From: an uncultured Phascolarctobacterium sp.
GTDB taxonomy: Bacteria; Bacillota; Negativicutes; Acidaminococcales; Acidaminococcaceae
Direction of reading: 5' to 3'
DNA: 64,000 nucleotides
Assembly (NCBI GenBank): GCA_905200645.1
Contig: CAJKLD010000010.1
Span: 3,866 to 67,865, forward strand
Part shown: piece after piece, positions 26,614 to 36,134 of the stretch
Layout of the letters: each line of letters opens with the position of its first letter
Position numbering within the stretch: the first letter of the stretch is position 1
Notes under the pieces: generated by a model
What the model was told of the DNA's origin: nothing
Databases searched by the model: none
What the model saw: only the letters and a program-made list of their open reading frames with translations
Translations under genes and position numbers: made by a program

Positions 26614-27525
26614 ATGAAAAAAGTTACTATTCAGGTTCCCGCTACTTCAGCAAACTGCGGTCCCGGCTTTGATTCCTTAGGTTTAGCAGTAAATCTATAT
26701 AATGAAGCAACTTACGAAGTTACTGATACAAAAGGCTTTCAATTGGAGGTAGTAGGCGAGGGCGCAGAATATTTAAAGCCTTTCGGCCGCAATTTAGCTT
26801 TTGCCAGCTTTCTTAAAGTATGGAATAAAGCAACTAATTGTCAGCGTATTGGTTTAAAAGTAAGTATGATAAACCGCATTCCTATGTCCAGAGGCTTGGG
26901 CAGCAGCTCTAGTGCTATCGTTGGAGGCTTGTTTGCCGCTAACAGTATTTTGGGGGAGCCTTATTCCAAGGACGAGCTTTTAGGCTTGGCTACAGACATG
27001 GAAGGTCATCCTGATAATGTTGCGCCTGCGATTTACGGCGGTTTTACCATTAGCTACATGGAAGCCGAAAAAGCGCATTCCCTGCGTCTGCTGCCTGCTA
27101 AACCGCTGAAATTTGTAGCAGTAGTACCTGGCAGCAAATTGGCTACTTCTTTGGCACGTCAGGCTATTCCTAAAACGGTGCCGCATAAGGATGCAGTATA
27201 TAATACCTCCAGAGCTTCACTTTTAGTTGGTTCTTTGCTTAGCGGAAATTATGAATATTTAGGGATGTCTTTGGAGGATAAGCTGCACCAGCCTTACAGA
27301 GCGCATTTGATTACAGGTTTGACTGATGTTTTTGCTGCGGCTAAAGCTGCCGGCGCCTATAACGCTATTATCAGCGGCGCAGGCTCTACCGTTATGGCTT
27401 ATGTTGACCCTGAAAAGGATTATGATGCTGTTGCGCAGGCCATGGTAAATGCTTTTGCCCGACATGGCGAGCAGGCTGTTTACCATATTCTTGATTTAGA
27501 TACGGAAGGTGTCAAGGTAATTTAA
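26614..27525 (+). CDS. thrB: Homoserine kinase
   Basis: 303 residues from ATG 26614, preceded by AGAGGTGGAG; GTG 26605 lies within that site. GHMP kinase: N-terminal PATSANCGPGFDSLG and ATP loop PMSRGLGSSSSAIVGG. It phosphorylates homoserine for threonine synthase, which is not in this window. End of the operon; the tRNA-Pro promoter follows. Confidence 0.96.
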   Translation: MKKVTIQVPATSANCGPGFDSLGLAVNLYNEATYEVTDTKGFQLEVVGEGAEYLKPFGRNLAFASFLKVWNKATNCQRIGLKVSMINRIPMSRGLGSSSSAIVGGLFAANSILGEPYSKDELLGLATDMEGHPDNVAPAIYGGFTISYMEAEKAHSLRLLPAKPLKFVAVVPGSKLATSLARQAIPKTVPHKDAVYNTSRASLLVGSLLSGNYEYLGMSLEDKLHQPYRAHLITGLTDVFAAAKAAGAYNAIISGAGSTVMAYVDPEKDYDAVAQAMVNAFARHGEQAVYHILDLDTEGVKVI

Positions 27526-27565
27526 AGGAAAGTTTTCTTGATTAGAGAAAAACTACAAAAAATGC

Positions 27566-27594
27566 TTGACATTTATATGTAAATAAAGTATAAT
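27566..27594 (+). promoter_or_regulatory. Consensus promoter for tRNA-Pro
   Basis: Perfect TTGACA (27566-27571) and TATAAT (27589-27594) with a 17-base spacer, 40 bases before the tRNA. Confidence 0.9.
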
Positions 27595-27633
27595 TTTATT
27601 CGTTGCAAAGATATTGCAGCAACTCCTTGAAGT

Positions 27634-27710
27634 CGGGGCGTGGCTCAGTTTGGTAGAGCGCTTCCTTGGGGTGGAAGAGGTCGTGGGTTCGAATCCCGCC
27701 GCTCCGACCA
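27634..27710 (+). tRNA. tRNA-Pro, anticodon GGG
   Basis: 77 bases with encoded CCA. Acceptor CGGGGCG pairs with CGCTCCG (one G-U). The anticodon arm CTTCC/GGAAG holds loop TTGGGGT, anticodon GGG. The T arm contains GGTTCGAATCC. The 5' C and discriminator A are typical of bacterial tRNA-Pro. It has a consensus promoter and its own terminator, so it is a single-gene unit. Confidence 0.97.
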
Positions 27711-27719
27711 TGAAATCAG

Positions 27720-27757
27720 CCGTTACATTGGTTATTACCGGTGTAGCGGTTTTTTAT
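27720..27757 (+). terminator. tRNA-Pro terminator
   Basis: CCGTTACATTGG pairs with CCGGTGTAGCGG via G-U pairs and is followed by six T. Confidence 0.85.
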
Positions 27758-27941
27758 TATGTTTAATTCAGAAAGCTCCTTAGCAATTGCTATTATGGCG
27801 AATTTAAGGTATAATGTGAATGCTTAGCGATTGCTGAGCCGCAGGCGAACGCAGAGCTTAGCAGAACATATACCATTGTGGTATAACAATAAATTATCAG
27901 TAGCTAAAAATGCTAAAATCAATCCTTTTTGGAGGTATGTG

Positions 27942-28532
27942 ATGATTCGTACTTTAGATATTGTTTGCAGTGAATGCGGCGAAGCATTTACTCCCGGAGA
28001 AAAGCTTTATTATCGAGATAATTATATGTCTAACAGCATTCGCGATACTAATTTTATTTGCCCAAACTGCATTGCCAAATGGCAAGCTAAATGGCAGATA
28101 AAAAATGCTGCTTTTCATGAAGAAGATTATGTTATGACAGTGGATATCGAACTGGAAGACGGTACCGTTTATCAAAACATGGATTGTACTCCCATAGACG
28201 AAACACAAACAGTTGTTGTGGGCGAGGATATTCCCGTCGAAGCACAGCAGCTACTCTACGAAATATATAATGCGTGGGATAAAGAACGTAAGGCACACGT
28301 GCTGAAGGATTGCATTTTTAAGGATGAATTTATGCGGACATCTGTAACCTGCGCTACTTATGGTGGAGAAAGCTATGAAAATGTTGCTTTTCGTGTAACT
28401 ATGCGCGGTGAACTGCAAACTGAAAAGCCCATGCCTGGTTATATTAAAACGCAGATTTTGGAAGCGTATAAGCTTTATGAAGCGCAGAGCATGAATGATG
28501 AATTTGCTGAAAATATGCAAGAAGAACAATAG
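27942..28532 (+). CDS. Zinc-ribbon protein of unknown function
   Basis: 196 residues from ATG 27942, chosen for GGAGGT five bases upstream. N-terminal CSECG and CPNC pairs (about residues 9-40) suggest a zinc ribbon. The rest is acidic with repeated beta-strand-like stretches (VMTVDIELEDGTVYQN) and a helical C-terminus. I do not recognise the family. It is 9 bases before prfC, so likely cotranscribed, which hints at a translation-related role, but this is inference only. Confidence 0.7.
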   Translation: MIRTLDIVCSECGEAFTPGEKLYYRDNYMSNSIRDTNFICPNCIAKWQAKWQIKNAAFHEEDYVMTVDIELEDGTVYQNMDCTPIDETQTVVVGEDIPVEAQQLLYEIYNAWDKERKAHVLKDCIFKDEFMRTSVTCATYGGESYENVAFRVTMRGELQTEKPMPGYIKTQILEAYKLYEAQSMNDEFAENMQEEQ

Positions 28533-28541
28533 GGGGATTTT

Positions 28542-30152
28542 ATGCAGGAATTATTAGAAAAAATCGAAAAACGTCGCACTTTTGCGATTATTTCTCACCC
28601 TGACGCAGGTAAAACAACCTTAACCGAAAAGCTTTTGCTGTATGGCGGAGCTATTCATTTGGCCGGTTCTGTTAAAGCAAGAAAAACTGCCAAGCATGCT
28701 GTTTCTGACTGGATGGAAATTGAAAAGCAGCGCGGTATTTCCGTAACCAGCTCTGTCTTGCAATTTGACTATGACGGTTATAGAGTAAACATTCTTGATA
28801 CTCCCGGTCACCAAGACTTTTCCGAGGACACCTACCGTACCTTGATGGCAGCAGACAGCGCAGTGATGTTGATTGACGTTGCCAAAGGCGTAGAACCCCA
28901 GACTAAAAAATTGTTCTGGGTCTGCCATCGCCGTCATCTGCCAATTTTTACCTTTGTAAATAAATTGGACCGTTATGGACGTAATCCCTTTGATTTGATG
29001 GACGAACTGGAAAAGGTGCTCGGCATACGCGCTTATCCTATTAACTGGCCGATTGGTATTGACGGTCATTATAAGGGTGTTTATGACCGTCTGAAAAATA
29101 CCATTGAATTATTTGAAAATGATACCAGCCATGGTTCTAATAAATTGAAATCGACTACAGGCTCTTTAGATGACCCTAAGATTAGAGAAATATTGGGCGA
29201 GGAGTTGTATGAAAATCTTTGCAATGACATTGAGCTTTTGGATATGGCAGGCGATGAGTTTGATATAGAAAAAGTCAATGCCGGTGAGCTTACACCGATG
29301 TTTTTCGGCAGTGCTATGACAAACTTTGGTGTACAAAGCTTTTTAGAGAAATTTTTGGAATTGTCTCCCAAGCCACAACCGCGTTCCTTGCAGGATGGTA
29401 CAATGATATCGCCGGATAATGAAAACTTTTCAGCCTTTGTTTTTAAAATTCAGGCTAACATGAATCCTGCTCATCGCGACAGAATTTCCTTTATGCGTAT
29501 CTGTTCTGGTGTATTTGAGAAGGGCATGAGTGTGTACCACAAGCAGTCGGGTAAAATGATTAAGCTGGCACAGCCTCAGCAATTTTTAGCGCAGGAGCGC
29601 ACCATTGTGGAAAAGGCTTATCCAGGTGATATTATCGGCGTTTTTGATCCCGGTATTTTTGGTATTGGCGATTCCTTGAGCGATAATAGTCTCAAATTGC
29701 AATTTGAGGATTTCCCGGTATTTCCGCCGGAAATTTTTGCCCGTGTACAGCCGAAGGATTCCTTAAAACGCAAGCAGTTTGAAAAGGGTATTATGCAGCT
29801 GTCTCAGGAGGGCGCTATTCAGGTATTTCATCAGGAAGGCGTTGGCTTAGAAAGCTGCGTGGTTGGCGTAGTCGGCGTTTTGCAGCTGGAGGTTTTGGAA
29901 TATCGTTTGCTTAACGAATACAATGCCAAGCTGCTGATGAATCAGCTGCCATATTCTGTAGCCCGTTGGGTGTATGCGGAAGATAAAAAGCTGGTTGATA
30001 ATATTAAAGGTCTTGATAACGGTATGTTGGTTTTTGACAAAAAAGACCGTCCCGTTATTCTGGTTAACAATGAATGGTCCCTTAATTGGATATTGGAACG
30101 CAATCCAGGTATTCAGTTCCTAACGGTACCCGCAGATGTGGAAAAAATTTAA
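28542..30152 (+). CDS. prfC: Peptide chain release factor 3
   Basis: 536 residues. GTPase G1 SHPDAGKTTLTEKLL, switch-region QRGISVTSSV, G3 DTPGHQDFSEDTYR and G4 NKLDR. The pattern GHQDFSEDTYRTL separates RF3 from EF-G. It recycles RF1 and RF2 after termination. It starts after a GGGGG purine stretch and its end overlaps the histidine kinase gene by 17 bases. Confidence 0.96.
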   Translation: MQELLEKIEKRRTFAIISHPDAGKTTLTEKLLLYGGAIHLAGSVKARKTAKHAVSDWMEIEKQRGISVTSSVLQFDYDGYRVNILDTPGHQDFSEDTYRTLMAADSAVMLIDVAKGVEPQTKKLFWVCHRRHLPIFTFVNKLDRYGRNPFDLMDELEKVLGIRAYPINWPIGIDGHYKGVYDRLKNTIELFENDTSHGSNKLKSTTGSLDDPKIREILGEELYENLCNDIELLDMAGDEFDIEKVNAGELTPMFFGSAMTNFGVQSFLEKFLELSPKPQPRSLQDGTMISPDNENFSAFVFKIQANMNPAHRDRISFMRICSGVFEKGMSVYHKQSGKMIKLAQPQQFLAQERTIVEKAYPGDIIGVFDPGIFGIGDSLSDNSLKLQFEDFPVFPPEIFARVQPKDSLKRKQFEKGIMQLSQEGAIQVFHQEGVGLESCVVGVVGVLQLEVLEYRLLNEYNAKLLMNQLPYSVARWVYAEDKKLVDNIKGLDNGMLVFDKKDRPVILVNNEWSLNWILERNPGIQFLTVPADVEKI

Positions 30153-31800
30153 AAAAAATATTAGCATTTTTAAACTGAAAAATTTTTCTCTGTCCCAGCA
30201 AATAGTTCTGCTTATAAGCTTGGTAGTATGTATTGCGCTGCTGCCTGCCTCCATGTTTACTATTTATCGCGTATCTAAGGTTATTTATGACCGCGTTAGT
30301 ATCAATGCCGTGAGTATTAACAATATTCTTTGTAATTCCACTGAGATTCAGCAGAGTTTGCAAAAGCAGAATATTCGCGTTAATACTAAAGTAGATTCAT
30401 ATATGGCAGCTTATGTTAATGATGTTGACCATTCTGATGAAGCCGGTGTAGCCATTTACGATAAGTACGGTCGTTTACGGGTTATGTATAATCCGGGTAA
30501 TCTGCCTAATTTTGCCGATAGCGCCCGCGACCTCATGGAAAAATACGCCGAATTAGAAAGAATTACCTGGCAGGAGAATTATGCTATTCCTAATAAGGCT
30601 TTTGGTTTTGTTAAAGGCAAAGATAATGAAACTATTGGTTATGTTGTTACCGGTTATTCTGATGATATTCTGAATAAATCCACTATTGACTCTGTTTTGT
30701 TTTTGCTGCTGATGGCTTTTTTAGGCTTGGTTATTGGTATTTTAGGTGCTGTTTTTCTTGCCGGGAGGATTAAAAGGGTTCTTTTTGGCTATGAACCGGA
30801 AGAAATTGCCCGCCTTTTGCAGGAGCGCAATATTATTTTGAATTCCGTGCGTGAAGGTATTATCAACGTCAACAGTGAAAGTATTATCACCGTGGTTAAT
30901 TCCGAAGCAAAAATGCTCTTGGAACAGGCCGGTATTTCTGACTGCAACGACCTTTACGGCAAGTCTGCTATAGAGGTTTTAGGGCATGTTCCTTTAAACG
31001 ATATTATTAAAGAGGGAAAAACCTTAGTAGATGCGTCCGTGAGATTTGGTAATACTATCTTTGTTGTTACTGCCGTACCTCTTTTGGGTATTTCTACAGG
31101 CGAGCAGGTTTTAGGTGCGGTTATCACTTTCCGTAAAAAGTCTGTAGTAGAAGAAATGGCTAATCAACTGACCGGTTTTAAAAATTATGTTACGGCTTTA
31201 CGTGCTCAAACTCATGAATTTATGAATAAAATGCACGTTATTATGGGACTTATCGATATGAAGGCTTATAATGAGCTGAAAAATTACACGCAGGAAATTG
31301 CTTATAACCGTCAGTCCGAGGTTTCGTATATTGTAACGCGTTTAAAGGATATTACGCTTTCCGGTTTTATTTTAGGTAAAATCAGTCGTAGCCGTGAACT
31401 GGATATTGATTTTAGACTTACCGAGGAAAGCGAAGTTCACAGCGAGCTTGACGTGCCTTCTGTACACGATATAGTTTTGATTGCCGGTAATTTAATAGAA
31501 AATGCCTTTGACGCTCTTAAAAATTATAACGGTGAACGCATTGTAAATCTCTCTATACTTGATTTTGATAAAGAAATTGTAATTGTAGTGGAGGATTCTG
31601 GTCCCGGCATGAGCGAAATGACCAAACAAAAAATCTACGAACGTGGCTTCAGTACTAAGGATGATAGCGGACGTGGATTTGGTTTGTTCTTAGCTAAGCA
31701 AAGTGTAGATAGTCTTAATGGTACTATTATTGTAGAGTCTGCATTGGGAGAAGGAACTACTTTTACTGTGCGATTACCTGTGAAAAAGGTGGTAGAATAA
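30136..31800 (+). CDS. CitA/DcuS-type sensor histidine kinase
   Basis: 554 residues. Two membrane helices at about 21-45 and 186-210 flank a periplasmic sensor domain of the extracellular PAS (PDC) kind; a cytoplasmic PAS domain follows (about 225-330). The histidine lies in RAQTHEFMNKMH (His360), the DcuS/CitA-type box. The ATPase has NLIENAFDAL, DSGPGMSE and RGFGLFLAKQ. The family senses citrate, malate or C4-dicarboxylates. No such transporter is adjacent, so the ligand is unknown. The ATG lies inside prfC without a clear ribosome site. Confidence 0.92.
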   Translation: MWKKFKKNISIFKLKNFSLSQQIVLLISLVVCIALLPASMFTIYRVSKVIYDRVSINAVSINNILCNSTEIQQSLQKQNIRVNTKVDSYMAAYVNDVDHSDEAGVAIYDKYGRLRVMYNPGNLPNFADSARDLMEKYAELERITWQENYAIPNKAFGFVKGKDNETIGYVVTGYSDDILNKSTIDSVLFLLLMAFLGLVIGILGAVFLAGRIKRVLFGYEPEEIARLLQERNIILNSVREGIINVNSESIITVVNSEAKMLLEQAGISDCNDLYGKSAIEVLGHVPLNDIIKEGKTLVDASVRFGNTIFVVTAVPLLGISTGEQVLGAVITFRKKSVVEEMANQLTGFKNYVTALRAQTHEFMNKMHVIMGLIDMKAYNELKNYTQEIAYNRQSEVSYIVTRLKDITLSGFILGKISRSRELDIDFRLTEESEVHSELDVPSVHDIVLIAGNLIENAFDALKNYNGERIVNLSILDFDKEIVIVVEDSGPGMSEMTKQKIYERGFSTKDDSGRGFGLFLAKQSVDSLNGTIIVESALGEGTTFTVRLPVKKVVE

Positions 31801-31801
31801 G

Positions 31802-32506
31802 ATGATCAATGTTTTGGTTGTTGAAGATGATCCGATGGTTGCTCAACTGCACGAGCACTATTTAAGCCAAATTAAGGGCTTTCAATTATGTGATATTGCC
31901 AATAATGGTGATACGGCACTAAAATTATTGAGTAAAAAAATATATGATTTACTGATTCTTGACATTTTTATGCCTACTATGGACGGATTGCAGCTTTTAG
32001 CAAAGATTCGTGAAAATGCTTACGATGTAGATGTAATTATTGTGTCTGCTGCCAATGATAAGGATAAGATAAAGCAGGCTCTGCGTCTTGGTGCGGTTGA
32101 TTATATTATTAAACCTTTTGAATTTGAAAGATTTAATATAGCTTTAAACAATTATCTTAAACGTTATCACATCGTGGAAGAGCAAAGCATTATTGAACAA
32201 TCCGATTTGGATCAAACTATTATCCGTCGGGAAGAACAGTTGGTAGTTAGTTTACCAAAAGGTTTGGATAAAAACACCTTGGCTACAGTATGGCAGTGCA
32301 TTTGCAGTATAGATGGCATGTTTACTACGGAAGAAGTAGCCGGTAAAGTAGGTATTTCCCGCGTTTCCATCCGCAAATATCTTGAGTTTTTAAAATCACT
32401 GCGTTTATTAAAATTAGATTTGCACCGCGGTTCTGTGGGCAGACCTGTATATAAATATTTGTGCCTTGATAAACAAAGTGATGTTTTGAAGGCGTACATC
32501 CAATAA
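31802..32506 (+). CDS. CitB/DcuR-type response regulator
   Basis: 234 residues. Receiver domain with phospho-acceptor Asp54 in LLILDIFMPTMDG and conserved Lys in IIKPFEF, then a C-terminal helix-turn-helix (TTEEVAGKVGISRVSIRKYL). It starts one base after the kinase stop, so the two form a pair. Regulated genes are not evident; the following genes concern cell-envelope synthesis. Confidence 0.93.
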   Translation: MINVLVVEDDPMVAQLHEHYLSQIKGFQLCDIANNGDTALKLLSKKIYDLLILDIFMPTMDGLQLLAKIRENAYDVDVIIVSAANDKDKIKQALRLGAVDYIIKPFEFERFNIALNNYLKRYHIVEEQSIIEQSDLDQTIIRREEQLVVSLPKGLDKNTLATVWQCICSIDGMFTTEEVAGKVGISRVSIRKYLEFLKSLRLLKLDLHRGSVGRPVYKYLCLDKQSDVLKAYIQ

Positions 32507-32523
32507 TAAAGAGAGGCTAAAAA

Positions 32524-33255
32524 ATGCTAGAGCCAATAAAAATTTTAGGTGTTCCTGTACATCCGCTTACTATGCAGCAATCTGTTGACGAACTAGAAGA
32601 ACGTCTGCTGGCTGGCAAGCAGACCTTTGTTGTTACTGCTAATGCCGAAATTATTATGATGTGTCAGCAGGACGCTGAATATAATCGCATAATCAGTATG
32701 GAAGCAGAGCTGGTGCTGCCCGACGGAGCGGGAGCAGTGTGGGCAGGCCGTTATCTTGGCTACAAGGTGCCGGAACGTGTGGCTGGTTTTGATTTATACA
32801 ATCATTTGTTGGCATTGTCGGCTAAAAAAGGTTATAAAGCATATTTTTTTGGCGGTTCGCCCAATATTGCCGAGGCTGCTAAGCTAAAATCTGAAAGCTT
32901 ATATCCGGGCGTGCAGATAGTTGGCTGTCATAACGGTTATTTTACAGCAAAGGATGAACCGCAAATCATTGAAGCGATAAATAATTCCGGTGCGGATATG
33001 TTGTTTGTGGCTTTAGGTGCGCCTAAGCAGGAAAAATGGATTTTGGCTAATCGTAAAGCTTTAAAGCCGCGCATTATTATGGGTATTGGCGGCAGCTTTG
33101 ATGTCTTGGCAGGTAAAATGGAGCGTGCTCCTAAATGGATGCAGGATGCTTCTTTAGAGTGGGCTTTTCGTTTGTACAAACAGCCAAGCCGTTTTATGCG
33201 TATGCTGGCGCTGCCTAAGTTTGTTTTTAAGGTGATTTTTCACGATAAAGATTAA
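32524..33255 (+). CDS. WecG/TagA/CpsF-family glycosyltransferase
   Basis: 243 residues. Family markers: TANAEIIMMCQQD, VLPDGAGAVWAGRYLG, RVAGFDLYN, and FVALGAPKQEKWI. These enzymes add the second sugar (often N-acetylmannosaminuronate or ManNAc) to a lipid-linked carrier during surface polymer synthesis. It follows the two-component genes by 17 bases and ends before a terminator. The polymer made cannot be inferred in this diderm. Confidence 0.9.
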   Translation: MLEPIKILGVPVHPLTMQQSVDELEERLLAGKQTFVVTANAEIIMMCQQDAEYNRIISMEAELVLPDGAGAVWAGRYLGYKVPERVAGFDLYNHLLALSAKKGYKAYFFGGSPNIAEAAKLKSESLYPGVQIVGCHNGYFTAKDEPQIIEAINNSGADMLFVALGAPKQEKWILANRKALKPRIIMGIGGSFDVLAGKMERAPKWMQDASLEWAFRLYKQPSRFMRMLALPKFVFKVIFHDKD

Positions 33256-33342
33256 AATTAGGCATTGCGGTAGAAGAAATACCTGTTTATTGTTAAATAT
33301 TTAACGCTTAGAATAGACAAAAAACATAAGCTGTATTATAAT

Positions 33343-33383
33343 AAAGTGATGGAAAGGCTTGATTAAGCTGTCCATCACTTTTT
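33343..33383 (+). terminator. Terminator after the glycosyltransferase gene
   Basis: AAAGTGATGGA and TCCATCACTTT are perfect arms around a 17-base loop, then T. Confidence 0.85.
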
Positions 33384-33434
33384 GTGTTATGTAAGTGTTT
33401 AGATATATTGCCTTTAGAGAAAGCGAGGATTTTA

Positions 33435-34064
33435 ATGTTTATTGTTAAAGATGGATATCCTTTTATTATAGTCTGCTTAATTGCAACAGCCATAGTATAT
33501 TATTTCTTTGGCGCAGCGTGGGCAGTAATCCCGTTAGTGCTAGCGATATACTTTGCATATTTCTTTAGAGATTTTCATCGCAGTATGCCATTTGACCCCA
33601 ATATTTTGTATTCTCCTGCCGACGGTACGGTTATGGGTATAGAAGAAATTTTTGATGACGAATATTTAAATGAACCAGCTTTGAAGCTGACGATTTTTCT
33701 TTCTGTTTTTAACGTGCATACTAATCGCAGTCCCTTAGATGGCGAAATAAAGTATCAGCGTTATACATGCGGACAGTTTGTTCCGGCTTATGAAAAGTCT
33801 GCTTCTTTTGAAAATGAGCGTCATGCCATTGGTATTGATAACGGTCAAATACGTTTTCTGGTTATTCAGGTAGCAGGTCTCTTAGCCCGTCGTATTGTGT
33901 CTTGGGTGACGGTTGGTCATCAGCTAAAACAAGGCGAGACCTATGGTATGATTAAATTTGGCTCCAGTACAGAGCTGATTGTTCCGCGTAATGTAGAAAT
34001 TACGGTCAAAAAAGGACAAACTGTTGTCGGCGGTGTAACCGTAGTAGGGAGGATAAAAGCATAA
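33435..34064 (+). CDS. psd: Phosphatidylserine decarboxylase (short, archaeal-type)
   Basis: 209 residues from ATG 33435. One or two N-terminal hydrophobic helices (about 9-44), PADGTV at 61-66, FLSVFNVHTNRSP, and the self-cleavage site FGSSTE, where cutting between Gly176 and Ser177 would make the pyruvoyl group. It converts phosphatidylserine to phosphatidylethanolamine. pssA starts at its last base, giving a two-gene PE pathway. Confidence 0.94.
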   Translation: MFIVKDGYPFIIVCLIATAIVYYFFGAAWAVIPLVLAIYFAYFFRDFHRSMPFDPNILYSPADGTVMGIEEIFDDEYLNEPALKLTIFLSVFNVHTNRSPLDGEIKYQRYTCGQFVPAYEKSASFENERHAIGIDNGQIRFLVIQVAGLLARRIVSWVTVGHQLKQGETYGMIKFGSSTELIVPRNVEITVKKGQTVVGGVTVVGRIKA

Positions 34065-34747
34065 TGAATTATCGTAGGCTTGTACCCAACAGCATTAGCT
34101 CTACTAGTTTAATTTTTGGTATACTTTCTATTTTTAAAACTATTCAGGGAGATTTTTTTTATGCTCCTGTTTTTATCGTCATTGCTGTAATTTTTGATTC
34201 TCTTGATGGTCGTGCGGCACGTGCTTTGGGTGTCGGCGGCGGAGATTTTGGCAAGGAAATGGATTCTCTCTGCGACATGTGCTCCTTTGGCGTTGCTCCC
34301 GCTATTATGATTTACCAATTTGGCTTACAAGGATTAGGTCTTGTTGGTCAGGTAATTGCAGCACTGTTTGCCGTAGGCGGTTGTTTGCGTTTAGCGCGCT
34401 TTAACTGCAATACAGGCGTTGTGCACGGTTATTTTCAAGGTATGCCGATACCTGCGGGCGCATGTTTTTTAGCCGCCTATGTTTTAAGCGGCTACCATTT
34501 TAACGCTTATTTAACTGCTGTAATGACCTTAATTATTGCAGTTATTATGTATAGTAATGTAAAATTTCCCGATTTTAAGGGTAAGGGCAATCCTATGTAC
34601 CGTATTCCCGTAATTATTGCTTTAGTTATTGGCGCGGCAATGCTGTTTAACCGTCCTGGTGCATGGCCTTTTGTAGCGATGTTTACTTATACTATTGCCG
34701 GTATTATCAACCATATTTATCGTGCAGCTACGGGTAAAAATAATTAA
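34064..34747 (+). CDS. pssA: CDP-diacylglycerol-serine O-phosphatidyltransferase
   Basis: 227 residues, membrane protein with the CDP-alcohol phosphotransferase motif DSLDGRAARALG then GKEMDSLCD. Several helices follow. It makes phosphatidylserine, the substrate of Psd encoded just upstream (one-base overlap). PE is a major lipid of Gram-negative-type membranes, consistent with a diderm Firmicute. Confidence 0.95.
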   Translation: MNYRRLVPNSISSTSLIFGILSIFKTIQGDFFYAPVFIVIAVIFDSLDGRAARALGVGGGDFGKEMDSLCDMCSFGVAPAIMIYQFGLQGLGLVGQVIAALFAVGGCLRLARFNCNTGVVHGYFQGMPIPAGACFLAAYVLSGYHFNAYLTAVMTLIIAVIMYSNVKFPDFKGKGNPMYRIPVIIALVIGAAMLFNRPGAWPFVAMFTYTIAGIINHIYRAATGKNN

Positions 34748-34780
34748 GCTTACGGTATATTTCAGTAAAGGAGATTTTTG

Positions 34781-36076
34781 ATGTATACAGTTTTTGATAT
34801 AGTCATGATACCTTTGCAGATACTGATTATATTTTTCACGCTCTATTACTTCTTCGTTTCTTGGTTTGGACTGTTTGGCAAAAAAAAGGAAGTTAAAATA
34901 TATGACGAAAGTAAGACTTTTGCTTTGATTGCCTGCGCGCATAACGAAGAAAGGGTTATCGCTCAACTGGTAGATAATCTGCGCCGCTTAAATTACAATG
35001 ACGCGTTGTATGATGTTTTTGTAGTGGCAGATAATTGTAGTGACCATACTGCTGAAGTTGCCAGAAAAGCAGGCGCTTTGGTGCATGAGCGTTTCAGTGA
35101 GGAAGGCAAGGGCAAGGGCTTTGCGCTGGCGTGGATGTTCGAGCGTTTGTTCAAGCTGGCAAAAAAGTATGACGCAGTCTGTGTTTTTGACGCTGATAAT
35201 TTAGTACATCCTGACTTTCTGCGAGAGATGAACAGCCGTCTATGTCATGGCGAGCGCATTATTCAAGGTTATATTGACGCAAAAAATCCTACTGATACGT
35301 GGATAAGCGGAGTTTTTGCTATTTCTTTCTGGATTGTAAACCATGTATGGAGCTTGGCTAAATATAATATGGGTTTGTCTTGCTGCTTGGGCGGCACTGG
35401 TATGTGCTTTGATACGGAGGTTTTGAAGCGCTATGGTTGGCGTGCTACCTGTCTGACTGAGGATATGGAATTTACTATTCAGGCGATGATGGAAAACATT
35501 CCTACTACTTGGGCGCATGATGCAATTATTTATGATGAAAAGCCGCTGACCTTTATGCAGACCTGGAATCAGCGTAAGCGTTGGTCGCAAGGTCATTTTG
35601 ACGTGGCAGACCGTTATTTATGGCCGATGATAAAAAAAGCTATCAAAACCCGTAATATTGTAATGCTGGATTGCTCTGTGAATTTGATTCAACCGTATTT
35701 CTTAATGGTTTCAACATTTTTCGTGCTATGCAGCTATATTTATAATTATGTACCGTTCTATACTAATATTCTATATAAGGTTATTCCTTTAGAGGTTTGG
35801 ACTCTTGTTGGCGTAGGACAGTATATTTTTCCGGTAGCTGTGTTGTGGAAAATTCATGCTTCTTTGAAATCGTGGTTTTATCTGCTTTTATATCCGCTGT
35901 TCATTTATAGCTGGATTCCCATTACTGCTTTAGGCTGGTGGCACCGCAACGACCACGATTGGAATCATACTCTACATACGCGCGGCATTAGCTTTGACGA
36001 TGTTATTATTCCCGACGATGCGGTTAACGACGGACCTAAAGAGGTTATTTTTGTTCGTGATAAAAAAGAAAACTAA
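34781..36076 (+). CDS. Membrane glycosyltransferase family 2
   Basis: 431 residues from ATG 34781 (AAAGGAG seven bases upstream). One N-terminal helix, a GT-A domain with IACAHNEERVI, VVADNCSDHT, FDADN (metal-binding) and QRKRWSQGHFD (the QxxRW motif), and three or four C-terminal helices. The pattern is of processive or cellulose-synthase-like enzymes that add sugars to lipids or export a polymer. The acceptor is unknown. It shares a likely transcript with psd-pssA. Confidence 0.88.
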   Translation: MYTVFDIVMIPLQILIIFFTLYYFFVSWFGLFGKKKEVKIYDESKTFALIACAHNEERVIAQLVDNLRRLNYNDALYDVFVVADNCSDHTAEVARKAGALVHERFSEEGKGKGFALAWMFERLFKLAKKYDAVCVFDADNLVHPDFLREMNSRLCHGERIIQGYIDAKNPTDTWISGVFAISFWIVNHVWSLAKYNMGLSCCLGGTGMCFDTEVLKRYGWRATCLTEDMEFTIQAMMENIPTTWAHDAIIYDEKPLTFMQTWNQRKRWSQGHFDVADRYLWPMIKKAIKTRNIVMLDCSVNLIQPYFLMVSTFFVLCSYIYNYVPFYTNILYKVIPLEVWTLVGVGQYIFPVAVLWKIHASLKSWFYLLLYPLFIYSWIPITALGWWHRNDHDWNHTLHTRGISFDDVIIPDDAVNDGPKEVIFVRDKKEN

Positions 36077-36084
36077 ATTTTATT

Positions 36085-36119
36085 TAACTCCGTAGCTTTA
36101 TGGTTGCGGAGTTATTTTT
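36085..36119 (+). terminator. Terminator after GT2 gene
   Basis: AACTCCG pairs with CGGAGTT around a 14-base loop; T-rich tail. Confidence 0.8.
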
Positions 36120-36122
36120 ATA

Positions 36123-36134
36123 CAGTGTACACTG
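36123..36134. promoter_or_regulatory. Perfect palindrome upstream of the nucleoside-salvage operon
   Basis: CAGTGTACACTG is perfectly self-complementary and is followed by a dyad-rich ATAC/GTAT stretch to about 36158. A TATAAT box lies at about 36195. It may be an operator for the operon starting at 36234. Confidence 0.4.
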
